A stretch of 64,000 nt of DNA. Source: Micromonospora sp. NBC_01796. GTDB lineage: Bacteria; Actinomycetota; Actinomycetes; Mycobacteriales; Micromonosporaceae. The notes under the pieces are model-generated. The model was given only the letters and a program-made list of their open reading frames with translations, was not told the origin of the DNA and searched no databases. Positions 12,801 through 25,208 of this stretch are shown in pieces (position 1 is the stretch's first letter; the number at the start of each line of letters is the position of its first letter). Both the position numbers and the translations under genes were made by a program. The DNA is taken from positions 1,984,001-2,048,000 of the forward strand of contig NZ_CP109078.1 in the NCBI RefSeq assembly GCF_035917455.1, written 5' to 3'.

Positions 12801-15620
12801 AACACCGGTGACTGGCAGGGATTCGTCGACGTACCGGCGGCGATCACCACCCCGAGCACCAGCAGCGGCACGTTGTACTTCGTGGCGCGCAACCCCACCG
12901 GTTCCACCGGAACCGGCGCGATCCTCAACGTGAACTGGACCGACTTCCTCGGTCGGGGTGTGACCGACAACGCCCCGCCGGTGGTCACCGCCTCCGCGAA
13001 CCCCACCGCCGGCGTCGCGCCGGTGACGGTCGCCTTCAGCGGTACGGCCACCGACCCGGAGAACGACGCCCCGTTCACGTACGCCTGGGACTTCGGTGAC
13101 GGGGGCACGGCGAACACCGCCAACGCCTCCCACACCTACACCGTGCCGGGCAACTTCACCGCCACCCTGACGGTTACCGACGCGCGTGGTGCCTCCACGT
13201 TCGTCAACGTTCCGGTGCAGGTGACCGCGCCGAACACGTCCTGCTTCGGGGCGCGCTCGGACGACTTCACCGGCACCTCGCTGGACAAGTCGCGCTGGTC
13301 GACCGTGATCCGGGAGAACCAGCTCTACTCGGTCGCCGACGGCAGCCTGGTTCTGCCGACCGCGGTCGGTGACCTGTACGGCGGCACGAACAACGCCACC
13401 AACGTGGTGCTCCAGCCGGCCCCGAACGGTGCCTGGCAGGCGACCACCAAGGTGACGCTGAGCGCGACCGCCAACTACCACCAGGCTGGTCTGATCGTCT
13501 ACGGCGACGACGCGAACTACGCCAAGCTCGACCTGCTCTACTCGGACAACCGCAAGTTCGAGTTCATCCGGGAGACCGCCGGCACGCCGCGCAACGAGGC
13601 CGCCGACGGGATCGCCGTACCGGCCGGGATGGGCGACACGTTCTACGTCCGGCTGAGCAGTGACGGCACCAACCTGACCGGGGCCTTCTCGGTCGACGGC
13701 CAGACGTTCACCCCGGTGGGTCGGTCCGCCGCCCTGGCCGGGATCGAGAACCCGAAGGTGGGTCTGTTCGCGCTGAACGGGAACACCACGGCCTCGGTGA
13801 ACGACGCCAAGTTCGACTGGTTCCAGCTCAGCCCGGACGAGCCGGCCGGCCCGGTCGTGCCGTCCGACGAGTTCACCGGAACCAGCCTGGACAAGTGCAA
13901 GTGGAACGCGATCGTCCGGGAAGACCCGGCCGGTTACCGGGTGACCGGTGGCGGCCTGCAGATCGACGTACCGAACGGCGACATCTACCAGGGTGGCGGC
14001 ACCCCGCCGTCGAACTTCATCCTGCAGAACGCGCCGGCCGGTGACTGGACGATCGAGACCAAGGTCGACGGCAGCCAGTTCAACGAGCAGTACCAGCAGG
14101 GCGGTCTCCTCGTCTACGGCAACGACGACAACTACCTGAAGCTGGACTACATCGCGGACAACGCGGCCGGTCAGCCGGTGACCCGGCGGATCGAGTTCCG
14201 CAGCGAGATCGGCGCCGTGGTGCAGGACCCGCAGCCGAACGCGTCGAACCTGACGCAGGGCATCTGGCACCTGCGGTTGGCCAAGGCCGGCGACACGTAC
14301 ACCGCGTCGTACTCGGCCGACGGGACCGAATGGACGTCGTTGGGGAGCCTGACCAACGCGGCCGTGGGCGCCACGCCCAAGTTCGGCCTGTTCACCCTGG
14401 GTGCGGCACAGCAGGCGTCGAAGCCGGCGACGTTCGACTACTTCCGGGTGAGCACCGCGGTCGACGACCCGACCGCACCGGTGACCACCGCGGCAGTGGC
14501 CGGTACGCCGACCGGCGGCTGGTACAACGCCGCCACCACGGTCACCCTGACCGCCACCGACAACACCGGTGGCAGCGGAGTGGCGAGCACCGAGTACCAG
14601 CTCGACGCGGGCACCACCTGGACCGCCTACACCGAGCCGATCCTGGTCTCCGGTGACGGCGCCCACCAGGTCCGGTTCCGCTCCACGGACGAGGCCGGCA
14701 ACGTCGAGGAGACGAAGACGGTCGACGTGAAGATCGACGCGACCGCGCCGGTCACCTCGGCGACCTTCGCGCCGCCGAGCGACAGCGGTTGGCACGCCGG
14801 GACCATCCCGGTGACGCTCGCCGCCACCGACGCGGGTGCCGGGGTCAGCAAGCTGGAGTACTCGCTGGACGGCGGCGCCTGGACGCCGTACACCACGACG
14901 GTCAACGTCAGCGGCGACGGGCAGCACGAGTTGCTGTACCGGGCCACCGACGCGGCCGGCAACGAGGAGACGCTGAAGTCGGCGCTGCTCAAGATCGACG
15001 GCACCAAGCCCACCGTGCTGGTCTCCGGTCTCGCCGACGGCCAGCTCTACGGCGACAGCGCCGACGTCCGGGTCTCCTGGCAGGCGGTCGACCCGACCTC
15101 CGGTCTGGAAGCCACCATCGGCACCCTCGACGGCCAGCCGTACGCCAACAACACGCTGCAGGCGCTCTACGACCTGTCGCTGGGGCTGCACGAGCTGACC
15201 GTGACCGCGACCGACAAGGCCGGCAACACCACGACCTCGTCGGTACGGTTCTTCGTCACCACCTCGTTCCGGGACATGCAGAACCTGCAGGACCGGTTCA
15301 AGGCCACCAACCGGCTCTCCACCAAGGCCCACAAGCAGCTGACCAACAAGCTGACTGCGGTCCGCGACTCGGAGGCCGCCGGCAACGACAAGCGTGCGGT
15401 GCAGCAGTTGACCGCGTACAAGGCGCTTGTCGCCGACACCGCCCTGGTCACCGACGCGGATGTCCGCGACGTTCTGACCAGGGACGCGGACGCCATGATC
15501 GTCCGGCTCGGTGGCGAGGCCACCAAGGCGGGCGTGAAGGCCAACGCCGACAAGTCCGTCCAAGGAACGGGACGCCTCGCCGAGGACCCGACCCGGATCA
15601 AGCAGGGCGGCAAGCTCTAA
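9804..15620 (+). CDS. Secreted multidomain protein: ThuA, PQQ-type sugar dehydrogenase, PKD, CBM and laminin-like modules
   Basis: This 1,938-residue exported protein starts at a GTG preceded by AAGGAGATC. Modules in order: signal peptide (about 1-43, ending AAQAAPAAA); ThuA trehalose-utilisation-like domain (about 50-265); soluble glucose/sorbosone dehydrogenase-type beta-propeller (about 275-710, with CCHAGGSIAF and GFRNPFRIGIDP typical of the family); PKD domain (about 712-797, AWNFGD); CBM6-like beta-sandwich (about 905-1050, AEYY and IGFIEDGDWW); second PKD (about 1055-1140); two related concanavalin-like modules (about 1145-1345 and 1350-1555, both starting DFTGTSLDK or EFTGTSLDK); two to three Ig-like repeats (about 1560-1830, TDEAGN); and a helical Lys/Ala-rich end. 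It probably acts on extracellular sugars or polysaccharides; the substrate is unknown. A strong terminator follows, so the gene is monocistronic. Confidence 0.9.
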   Translation: MSRPRPRHALRGTLSHALLSLAVAVTSTAAALVAAPSAAQAAPAAAAADPYSVLVFSKTAGFRHGSIPSGIAAIQQLGTANGFSVTATEDGAAFTDANLAQYKAVIWLSTTGDVLDDTQQAAFERYIEAGGGYVGVHAASDTEYNWPWYGGLVGAYFNAHPANQQATVKVEDPAHPSTAGLPAQWSRFDEWYNFRTNPRANVHVLASLDERSYTPGSGAMGADHPTAWCQDYEGGRSWYTGGGHTNESFAEPEFLTHLLGGIETAAGVVEADCSATKTSSFEKVSLDSNTNNPMELDIAPDGRVFYVERDGRIQIIKPDTGTTVTAVTLPVFTGNEDGLLGIHLDPDFATNNWVYVYYAPAGGAARNYLSRFTVEGDTVNAATEKVVLQVPTQRNTCCHAGGSIAFDSQGNLYLALGDNTNPFESDSFTPIDERPGRQDYDAQRSSGNTNDLRGKVLRIHPEDDGTYTVPAGNLFAPGTALTKPEIYAMGFRNPFRIGIDPQTDTLYVGDYGPDAGAANPNRGPEGTVEWNIVGPGNYGWPYCHGANYAYNDYPFPSGPSGAKFDCAAPVNNSPNNTGLTNLPPAISATVDFDYSGNPLFPEIGGGGAPMGGPVYRYDENLNSERKWPAYYDGKALLGEWNQNKMYTMQVSADGKSLVDINQLLTGMTMLRPMDFEFGPDGALYLIEWGTGFGGNNDNSGIYRIDYTAGERAPIAVATAEPTSGPAPLAVQFSSAGSRDPDGGTLTYAWNFGDNATSTDPNPAHTYAAAGNYNAQLTVTNPKGRTAVANVPVTVGNTAPTVSIEFPPDGGFFEWGDLVKYKVNVTDPEDGTIDCDRVVLQYYLGHDQHAHPLQSYTGCEGSVQTLLASGHGAEANVFGVFEAVYTDGGGAGGSNALTGRAIEQLQPKRTQAEYYTSTGRVAGSTSGGDPGVQRQATTDPAGGFENIGFIEDGDWWAIEPANLTGIDSLRFRASSAGGGARIEVRTGAVDGPLVATAEVPNTGDWQGFVDVPAAITTPSTSSGTLYFVARNPTGSTGTGAILNVNWTDFLGRGVTDNAPPVVTASANPTAGVAPVTVAFSGTATDPENDAPFTYAWDFGDGGTANTANASHTYTVPGNFTATLTVTDARGASTFVNVPVQVTAPNTSCFGARSDDFTGTSLDKSRWSTVIRENQLYSVADGSLVLPTAVGDLYGGTNNATNVVLQPAPNGAWQATTKVTLSATANYHQAGLIVYGDDANYAKLDLLYSDNRKFEFIRETAGTPRNEAADGIAVPAGMGDTFYVRLSSDGTNLTGAFSVDGQTFTPVGRSAALAGIENPKVGLFALNGNTTASVNDAKFDWFQLSPDEPAGPVVPSDEFTGTSLDKCKWNAIVREDPAGYRVTGGGLQIDVPNGDIYQGGGTPPSNFILQNAPAGDWTIETKVDGSQFNEQYQQGGLLVYGNDDNYLKLDYIADNAAGQPVTRRIEFRSEIGAVVQDPQPNASNLTQGIWHLRLAKAGDTYTASYSADGTEWTSLGSLTNAAVGATPKFGLFTLGAAQQASKPATFDYFRVSTAVDDPTAPVTTAAVAGTPTGGWYNAATTVTLTATDNTGGSGVASTEYQLDAGTTWTAYTEPILVSGDGAHQVRFRSTDEAGNVEETKTVDVKIDATAPVTSATFAPPSDSGWHAGTIPVTLAATDAGAGVSKLEYSLDGGAWTPYTTTVNVSGDGQHELLYRATDAAGNEETLKSALLKIDGTKPTVLVSGLADGQLYGDSADVRVSWQAVDPTSGLEATIGTLDGQPYANNTLQALYDLSLGLHELTVTATDKAGNTTTSSVRFFVTTSFRDMQNLQDRFKATNRLSTKAHKQLTNKLTAVRDSEAAGNDKRAVQQLTAYKALVADTALVTDADVRDVLTRDADAMIVRLGGEATKAGVKANADKSVQGTGRLAEDPTRIKQGGKL

Positions 15621-15656
15621 CCACCCGCACCGAAACGCAGTAACCGCACCAAACCC

Positions 15657-15687
15657 GGGGCGGCCGGCCAACCAGGCCGGCCGCCCC
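15657..15687 (+). terminator. Terminator of the secreted ThuA protein gene
   Basis: A perfect 13-bp stem (15657-15669 / 15675-15687) has the loop AACCA, 36 nt after the stop. It has no U tract, as is usual in high-GC actinobacteria. Confidence 0.8.
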
Positions 15688-15838
15688 GGCGTACCCCGGC
15701 ACCACCGCACCCGGGCACCACCCAGTCCCTCCAGCAATTGCGACCGCACAGCCCTGCCGCCGGACCGCTCCCAGCCGACACACTGGAACCCATCCCGCGG
15801 CACCGTACGGGTGTCCGGCGCGCCGAAAGGAACCTCTG

Positions 15839-16354
15839 ATGCGACCCCTGCGAGTACTGCTCGCCGCGCTGGCCCTCGTACCGGTGCTCCTGCTCCCGGC
15901 GACGCCGGCGGCGGCCCGGGACGGCAAGCTCGACCTCCAGGTGGCCGGCGACGGCGCCACCGGGGTGACCATCCGGGCCAGCTACGCCGACGGGCACCAG
16001 CTCGAAACGGTTGTCCGGCTGGTGCTCACCGCCACCGACGGAGACGGCGACACCGTCGGGCCGATCCAGCTCGAACCGTCCGGTGAGGGCCAGGGTTTCT
16101 ACACCACCGGACCGATCCTCTCCCCCGGCCGCTGGCAGGTCACGGTCACCGCGCCCGCGCCGAATCCCGCCGAGGCGGTCGCCACGGTCGAGGCCAAGGC
16201 CGAACAGACCGCACCCAGGCCGGTGCCCAGCAACCCGATCGCACTGCCGAAGGGGTCCGGTCTGAGCACCGGCGTGTGGTGGCTGATCGGCGGGGCGCTG
16301 CTGCTCGCCGCCGCCGGCTCGGCCGTACTGCTCGCCCGCAACCGCAACAGTTGA
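15839..16354 (+). CDS. Small exported membrane-anchored protein
   Basis: The protein has 171 residues and starts at an ATG preceded by AAAGGAACC. The N-terminus is a signal peptide (RVLLAALALVPVLLL, cleavage likely after PAAA). A beta-rich segment follows (about 28-105: LQVAGDGATGVTIRASYADG, then VTVTAPAPNPAEA), reminiscent of Ig-like or CopC/YtkA-like exported domains. A Pro-rich linker and a single C-terminal transmembrane helix (WWLIGGALLLAAAGSAVLL) with a short basic tail complete it. It is therefore a type I membrane protein facing outward. It ends 5 nt before the XRE regulator gene, so the two may be co-transcribed. The function is unknown. Confidence 0.85.
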   Translation: MRPLRVLLAALALVPVLLLPATPAAARDGKLDLQVAGDGATGVTIRASYADGHQLETVVRLVLTATDGDGDTVGPIQLEPSGEGQGFYTTGPILSPGRWQVTVTAPAPNPAEAVATVEAKAEQTAPRPVPSNPIALPKGSGLSTGVWWLIGGALLLAAAGSAVLLARNRNS

Positions 16355-16359
16355 GCGCC

Positions 16360-17208
16360 GTGTCCCGCCGCATCCAGCCCGCCGTCGCCGGCCGCAACGT
16401 CGGGGCCCAGCTCCGCGAACTACGCGTACGCCGGAAGCTGAGCCTGCGCGAGGTCGCTGCCGAACTCGACTGGCCGCAGTCCCGCCTGTCCCGCCTCGAA
16501 CACGGCCGCCAGCAGGTACGCACCGAGGAGGCCGCCGCCCTGCTGGTCGTCTACCGGGTCACCGGTGACGAACGGGCCGCCTTGCTCCGCCAGGTCGAAC
16601 GGGCCGCCGAGCCGGGCTGGTGGGAGGCGGCGGTCGGTCTCTCCGCCGAGTCGCGCACGCTGATCCACCTCGAAGCCGAGGCGACCACCATCATCGGGTG
16701 CGAGCCGCTGCTCGTACCGGGTCTGTTGCAGACCCCGGACTACACCCGGGCGGTGATGGAGTCCTGCGGTGTCCGGAAGGTGGACACCCAGCCCCGGATA
16801 GCCGCCCGGCTGGCCCGGCAGGCGATCCTCACCCGCGACACCCCACCGGCGCTGCACGCCCTGATCGACGAGGCCGCCCTGCGGCGGCCGGTCGGCGGCC
16901 CGCAGGTGATGGCCCGGCAACTGCGGCACCTGGTGTCGGCCAGCGAACGGCCGAACATCACCCTCCGGGTGGTGCCGCTGGCCGCCGGCGCGCACACCGG
17001 TCTCGACGGTGCCTTCGCGCTGCTCGACTTCCCGCGCAACCGGTCCGTCGTCTACCTCGACCACAAGCTCACCGGGCTGTTCCTGGAGGAGCGGCACCAG
17101 GTCGAGTTCTTCCGGCGGGAGGCGGTCCGGCTCGCGGAAGCCGCGTTGAGCCCGATCGCATCGGTAAACTTCATCGCTCGGGTCGCTGGCGAGTACGAGC
17201 GGAAGTGA
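16360..17208 (+). CDS. XRE-family regulator with DUF5753 domain (WhiJ-like)
   Basis: The protein has 282 residues and starts at the GTG at 16360, just after the preceding stop. The N-terminal helix-turn-helix is clear (about residues 14-65: LRELRVRRKLSLREVAAELD, WPQSRLSRLEHGRQQV). The C-terminal part is the DUF5753 ligand or effector domain (LLVPGLLQTPDYTRAVM, LIDEAALRRPVGG, LRVVPLAAGAHTGLDG). Such proteins occur in large paralogous families in sporulating actinomycetes and are typified by WhiJ. They are usually next to a small DUF397 protein, as here, that is thought to modulate DNA binding. The target genes are unknown. Confidence 0.92.
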   Translation: MSRRIQPAVAGRNVGAQLRELRVRRKLSLREVAAELDWPQSRLSRLEHGRQQVRTEEAAALLVVYRVTGDERAALLRQVERAAEPGWWEAAVGLSAESRTLIHLEAEATTIIGCEPLLVPGLLQTPDYTRAVMESCGVRKVDTQPRIAARLARQAILTRDTPPALHALIDEAALRRPVGGPQVMARQLRHLVSASERPNITLRVVPLAAGAHTGLDGAFALLDFPRNRSVVYLDHKLTGLFLEERHQVEFFRREAVRLAEAALSPIASVNFIARVAGEYERK

Positions 17209-17215
17209 GACCGCG

Positions 17216-17458
17216 ATGACCGGTACGCAGCTTTCCGGGGTCGTCTGGCGCAGGTCGAGCCGCAGCGGCTCGAACGCGAACTGTGTCGAGGTGGCCGACC
17301 TCGGCCCGGCGGACGGCGTGACCGCCGGCCTCGGCGGGGCGGGCACCACGGTCATCGGCGTACGCGACTCGAAGGACCTCGACGGACCGGTGCTGACCTT
17401 CCCCGCCACCGCCTGGACATCGTTTGTCGGGGCGGCCCGCCACAACCGGCTCGGCTGA
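17216..17458 (+). CDS. DUF397 small protein, partner of the upstream WhiJ-like regulator
   Basis: This 80-residue protein has the typical DUF397 pattern: WRRSSRSGSNANCVEVAD near the N-terminus, then VIGVRDSKDLDGPVLTF and a final aromatic segment AWTSFV. Its ATG is 7 nt after the regulator stop, so the pair forms a two-gene unit. In related pairs the DUF397 protein antagonises or tunes the XRE protein; this role is inferred here from context. A very strong terminator follows. Confidence 0.93.
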   Translation: MTGTQLSGVVWRRSSRSGSNANCVEVADLGPADGVTAGLGGAGTTVIGVRDSKDLDGPVLTFPATAWTSFVGAARHNRLG

Positions 17459-17470
17459 CCCCCACAGACG

Positions 17471-17511
17471 CCGTACGGGGTCCGGAGCGGCCGGCTCCGG
17501 ACCCCGTACGG
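17471..17511. terminator. Bidirectional terminator between DUF397 gene and aldo/keto reductase
   Basis: A perfect 18-bp stem (17471-17488 / 17494-17511) has a 5-nt loop GGCCG. It lies between two convergent genes. Confidence 0.88.
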
Positions 17512-17529
17512 GGAAACCGCGTTATCAGG

Positions 17530-18483
17530 TCAGAGGATGGCGCGCAGCGCCGCCAGGTCGTCGGCGGAGGGCTGCCACAGACCGGCTGCGGCGTTCGCCC
17601 GTACCTGGTCGGGGGTGGTGGCTCCGGCGATCACCGAGGTGACCGCGGGCTGGGCGGCCAGCCCGCCGATCGCCACCTGCAACGGGGTCAGGTCGCGTTC
17701 GGCGGCGTACTTCTCGATCGCCTCGATCCTGTCCCAGGGTGCGGCGGCCAGGCGGTCGGCGTACCGTCCGCCGCCGGAGAGCCGGCTGCCGGCCGGCGGC
17801 GCCTCGCCCCGCTTGTACTTGCCGGTGAGCAGGCCGTTGGCGAGCGGGAAGAACGGCAGCAGGCCGAGGCCGAAACGGTTGGCGGCCGGCGCGATCTCGG
17901 TCTCGACGTGCCGCTCCACCAGGCTGTACTGGTTCTGCGCGCTGATGAACGGCGCATAGCCACGGGTACGCGCCACCCACGCCGCGTCCGCGATCTGCCA
18001 GCCGCCGAAGTTGGAGTTGCCCAGGTAGCGCACCTTGCCCGACCGGACCAGGTCGTCCAGCGCGCTCAGCGTCTCCTCGATCGGGGTGCCGGGATCGACC
18101 TCGTGCATCTGGTAGAGGTCGATGTGGTCGGTGCCGAGCCGGCGCAGCGACGCCTCGACGGCACGGTTGATGTAGCGGCGGGAGCCCCGCGCCCCGTGGT
18201 CCGGGCCGTTGGCCCCGAGCATGTCCATGCCGAACTTGGTGGCCAGTACGACGTCGTCGCGCCGGCCCTTCAGTGCGGCACCGAGCTGCTCCTCGGATGC
18301 GCCCTTCGGCTCGCCGTAGATGTCGGCGGTGTCGAAGAAGTTGATCCCGGCGTCCAGGGCCGCGTCCACCACGGCACGGGTGCCCTGCGCGTCCAGTTTC
18401 CGGCCGAAGTTGTTGCAGCCGACACCGACGACGGACACCACGAGCCCGGAGTCGCCCAGCCGGCGGAAGGTCATCTCAGTCAC
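17530..18483 (-). CDS. Aldo/keto reductase
   Basis: This NADPH-dependent oxidoreductase of the AKR superfamily has 317 residues. The tetrad residues are visible: Asp and Tyr in FFDTADIYGEPKG, Lys in LATKFGMD, and His in YQMHEVDPGTP. The C-terminal nucleotide-binding part contains TSVIAGATTPDQVRANA. The start GTG at 18483 has AGGG upstream; an ATG three codons later (18474) is also possible. It is similar to general-purpose reductases often annotated as YghZ/YajO-like; the substrate cannot be predicted. It is convergent with the DUF397 gene and separated from the ABC-F gene by a hairpin. Confidence 0.92.
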   Translation of the reverse strand: MTEMTFRRLGDSGLVVSVVGVGCNNFGRKLDAQGTRAVVDAALDAGINFFDTADIYGEPKGASEEQLGAALKGRRDDVVLATKFGMDMLGANGPDHGARGSRRYINRAVEASLRRLGTDHIDLYQMHEVDPGTPIEETLSALDDLVRSGKVRYLGNSNFGGWQIADAAWVARTRGYAPFISAQNQYSLVERHVETEIAPAANRFGLGLLPFFPLANGLLTGKYKRGEAPPAGSRLSGGGRYADRLAAAPWDRIEAIEKYAAERDLTPLQVAIGGLAAQPAVTSVIAGATTPDQVRANAAAGLWQPSADDLAALRAIL

Positions 18484-18534
18484 GTGATCAACCCTATGCC
18501 CGCGCCCGTCCGGGACGGCACCAACCACGTGTGA

Positions 18535-18564
18535 GAAAGCCCTTCCTCGCTGGGAAGGGCCTTC
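18535..18564 (-). terminator. Terminator of the ABC-F gene
   Basis: Arms 18535-18546 and 18553-18564 pair over 12 bp with one G-U. Outer GTGA/TCAC bases extend the stem. It follows the ABC-F stop by about 8 nt on the minus strand. Confidence 0.75.
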
Positions 18565-18572
18565 CGCTCACG

Positions 18573-20252
<1,680 letters not shown>

Positions 20253-20295
20253 GCGGGCATCCTGCCTTGTCGTTCGGCTCGGGCGGTACCGGATT

Positions 20296-20910
20296 TCACC
20301 GCGTGATCCGGAGCACCCGGTAGCCCTTCTGGCTGGCCGGGCGGTCCACCTGCCAGCCCTGCTCGGTCAGCCAGCGGTGCAGCGAGTCGCCGCCGAGGTG
20401 CCGACCCACCACCAGCCAGCCGACACCGTCCGGGGCGAGCCGGGGCAGCCACCGGGCGAGCATGGTGTGTAGTTCAGCCTTGCCGATCCGGATCGGCGGG
20501 TTCGACCACACCTGCGCGAACGTGACGTCGTCGGGCACCTCGTCGGGGGCGGCGACCCGGATCCGGTCGGCGGCACCGATCCGTACGGCGTTCTCGCCGG
20601 TCAGTTCGCGGGCCCGTGCGTTGACGTCGACCGCCCAGACGGTGGCCGCGGGTGCCTCGGTCGCCAGCACGCAGGCGATCGGCCCGTACCCGCAGCCCAG
20701 GTCGAGCAGCGGGCCGGTGGCGCCGGGCTCCGGCAGGTCGGCCTTGCGCAGGAGTACGGCCGTGCCGGGGTCCAGCCGCGCGGCGGAGAAGACGCCGCCG
20801 GACGAGACCAACGAGTAGTCCCGCCCAGCGGCCGAGAACTCGATCTCCCGACGGTCGGAGGCGGTACCGGGTTGGGCGGTGAAGTAGTGGTCGCCGGTCA
20901 CGCATCGCAT
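20296..20910 (-). CDS. Class I SAM-dependent methyltransferase, RsmC-like
   Basis: The protein has 204 residues. The SAM-binding motif LLDLGCGYGPIACVLA and the catalytic-type SNPPIRIGK motif (NPP(I) of N-directed rRNA methyltransferases) place it in the MTS/RsmC group, which methylates guanine in 16S rRNA. It also has the family's N-terminal element FSAARLDPGTAVLL. It is shorter than E. coli RsmC because it has one domain instead of two, which is usual in actinobacteria. It lies 43 nt upstream of the ABC-F gene in the same direction, so the two may be co-transcribed. Confidence 0.9.
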   Translation of the reverse strand: MRCVTGDHYFTAQPGTASDRREIEFSAAGRDYSLVSSGGVFSAARLDPGTAVLLRKADLPEPGATGPLLDLGCGYGPIACVLATEAPAATVWAVDVNARARELTGENAVRIGAADRIRVAAPDEVPDDVTFAQVWSNPPIRIGKAELHTMLARWLPRLAPDGVGWLVVGRHLGGDSLHRWLTEQGWQVDRPASQKGYRVLRITR

Positions 20911-21052
20911 TCTCGCCTACCGCTGTTTTCACGTCGCAGGCATGGTCGTCCCTCCGTACGAGTGGAGGTTCCTGCCCTAATGTCTCGTCTTTCACCTGGC
21001 GTGATTCATGGGGAGAGGCGCCAAATGGGTGCTTCCCACTACCCTGAGCGAC

Positions 21053-23644
<2,592 letters not shown>

Positions 23645-23671
23645 CCCGCACCGGCGGGCAACCGGCAGTAC

Positions 23672-24502
23672 TCAGGCCTCCGCAGGCAGCCGCAGCCGGC
23701 GAGTACGCAGTGCGCGGTCGGCGTACCCGGCCGGATCGGCGGGGTAACCGACCTCGACCAGGGTCAGCCCGTGGGCCGGCGCAACGGTCACCTCACTCGA
23801 CCGTTCCCTCCGGCTGAGCAGACCCGCGGGCCACTCGACCGGTCGCCGACCGTCGCCCGCCACCAGCATCGCCCCGACCAGACTCCGCACCATCGACTGG
23901 CAGAACGCGTCCGCCTGGACGGTCGCCACCAGGATCCCGTCCGGATCCCGACGCCAGTCCAGCCGGGTCACCTCGCGCAGGGTGGTCGCGTGCTCCTTGC
24001 GCCGGCAGTACGCGGCGAAGTCGTGCTCGCCGACCAGTCCGGCCGCCGCCCCGGCCAACGCGTCCAACTCCAGCGGACGCGGCCACGCCAGGATCTCGTG
24101 CCGACGCAGCGGCTCCACCCCGTACGGGGCGTCGGTCACCCGGTACTCGTAACGCCGGAAGGTCGCCGAGAAGCGGGCGTCGAACTCGTCCGGCATCTCG
24201 GTGATGGCGCGTACCCGGACATCACCGGGCAGGAGTCCGGCCAGCCGGCGCAGCAGCGAGTCGGTGACCGGCGCCCAGGCGGGGTCGGCCAGGTCGACGT
24301 GGCAGACCTGACCGGTGGCGTGCACCCCGGCATCGGTCCGACCGGCCACGGTCAACCCGGTCACCGACTCGGCGCCGAGCACCCTCGCCAGCACCTCGGT
24401 CAGCACACCGGCGACCGTACGCCGCCCCGGCTGGGCCGCCCATCCGGAGAAGTCGGTGCCGTCGTACGCGACATCGAGCCGTACCCGGGTGTAACCGTCC
24501 AC
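23672..24502 (-). CDS. truA: tRNA pseudouridine(38-40) synthase TruA
   Basis: TruA modifies uridines 38-40 of the tRNA anticodon stem. The 276-residue protein carries the catalytic Asp in GRTDAGVHATGQ (about 55-66), the N-terminal DVAYDGTDFSGWAAQP motif and the C-terminal QADAFCQSMVRSLVGAML segment. It starts at GTG. It lies downstream of rplQ in the same orientation, the usual place after the alpha operon, but a strong hairpin separates them, so expression may depend on readthrough or a local promoter. Confidence 0.96.
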   Translation of the reverse strand: MDGYTRVRLDVAYDGTDFSGWAAQPGRRTVAGVLTEVLARVLGAESVTGLTVAGRTDAGVHATGQVCHVDLADPAWAPVTDSLLRRLAGLLPGDVRVRAITEMPDEFDARFSATFRRYEYRVTDAPYGVEPLRRHEILAWPRPLELDALAGAAAGLVGEHDFAAYCRRKEHATTLREVTRLDWRRDPDGILVATVQADAFCQSMVRSLVGAMLVAGDGRRPVEWPAGLLSRRERSSEVTVAPAHGLTLVEVGYPADPAGYADRALRTRRLRLPAEA

Positions 24503-24540
24503 TCCCGTACCCCCTGAACCCGCCGTACCCGGAAAATGAA

Positions 24541-24574
24541 CGGGCCCGGCACCCCCGCGAGGGTGCCGGGCCCG
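24541..24574 (-). terminator. Terminator downstream of rplQ
   Basis: A perfect 14-bp stem (24541-24554 / 24561-24574) has the 6-nt loop CCGCGA. It lies 13 nt after the rplQ stop on the minus strand and ends the infA-rplQ unit. Confidence 0.85.
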
Positions 24575-24587
24575 ACGTTGCCCGAGG

Positions 24588-25160
24588 TCAGGACTTGCTG
24601 TTGTCAGCCTCGTCGGTGTCCTCGCGGGCAGCCGCCGTGTCGCCCGACACCGACTCCGGCGCCTCGGCGTCCTGGTCCGCGTCGGCGTCCGCCGAACGGG
24701 TCTCGGTCTCGTCCGCGGGGGCGAGCGCCTCGACCTTGTCCTGCTGAGCCGCCTTGCGGGCGGCCGTCTTCTGCGCGGTCCCGGTCGGCGCGGGCGCGAC
24801 GACCAGTTCCTCGACCAGCTCGATGATCGCCATCGGGGCGTTGTCGCCCTTGCGCGGTCCGGTCTTCACGATCCGGGTGTAGCCACCCGGACGGTTGGCG
24901 TACCGGGGCGCGATCTGGTCGAACAGGGTGTAGACGACGTCCTTGTCCTTAACCGTGCCCAGCACCTTGCGGCGGCTGGCCAGGTCGCCGCGCTTGGCCT
25001 TGGTGATGAGCTGCTCCGCCAGGGGCCGCAGCCGCTTGGCCTTGGTCTCGGTCGTCTTGATCTTGCCGTGCTGGAACAGCGCGGTGGCCAGGTTGGCCAG
25101 CATCAGCCGCTCGTGCGCGGGGCTGCCGCCGAGGCGGGGACCCTTGGTGGGCGTGGGCAT
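24588..25160 (-). CDS. rplQ: 50S ribosomal protein L17
   Basis: The conserved core occupies residues 1 to about 125 ([20 protein letters not shown], then [20 protein letters not shown]). The protein has 190 residues, some 65 more than the usual bacterial L17. The extra C-terminus is acidic and Ala-rich ([20 protein letters not shown]), a tail often seen in actinobacterial L17. It follows rpoA at the end of the alpha operon. Confidence 0.97.
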   Translation of the reverse strand: MPTPTKGPRLGGSPAHERLMLANLATALFQHGKIKTTETKAKRLRPLAEQLITKAKRGDLASRRKVLGTVKDKDVVYTLFDQIAPRYANRPGGYTRIVKTGPRKGDNAPMAIIELVEELVVAPAPTGTAQKTAARKAAQQDKVEALAPADETETRSADADADQDAEAPESVSGDTAAAREDTDEADNSKS

Positions 25161-25208
25161 GCTTGGTGCTCCTCAATAGTGGGCAGCTGATCTCCAGCTA
25201 GCCGAAAA

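Noticed and set aside
9807-15803. A 1,998-residue open frame on the minus strand opposite the secreted ThuA protein
   Set aside because: The plus-strand protein has a signal peptide, recognisable domains and a ribosome-binding site. The antisense frame is Arg/Gly/Val-rich, has no domain and is explained by high GC in the third codon position.
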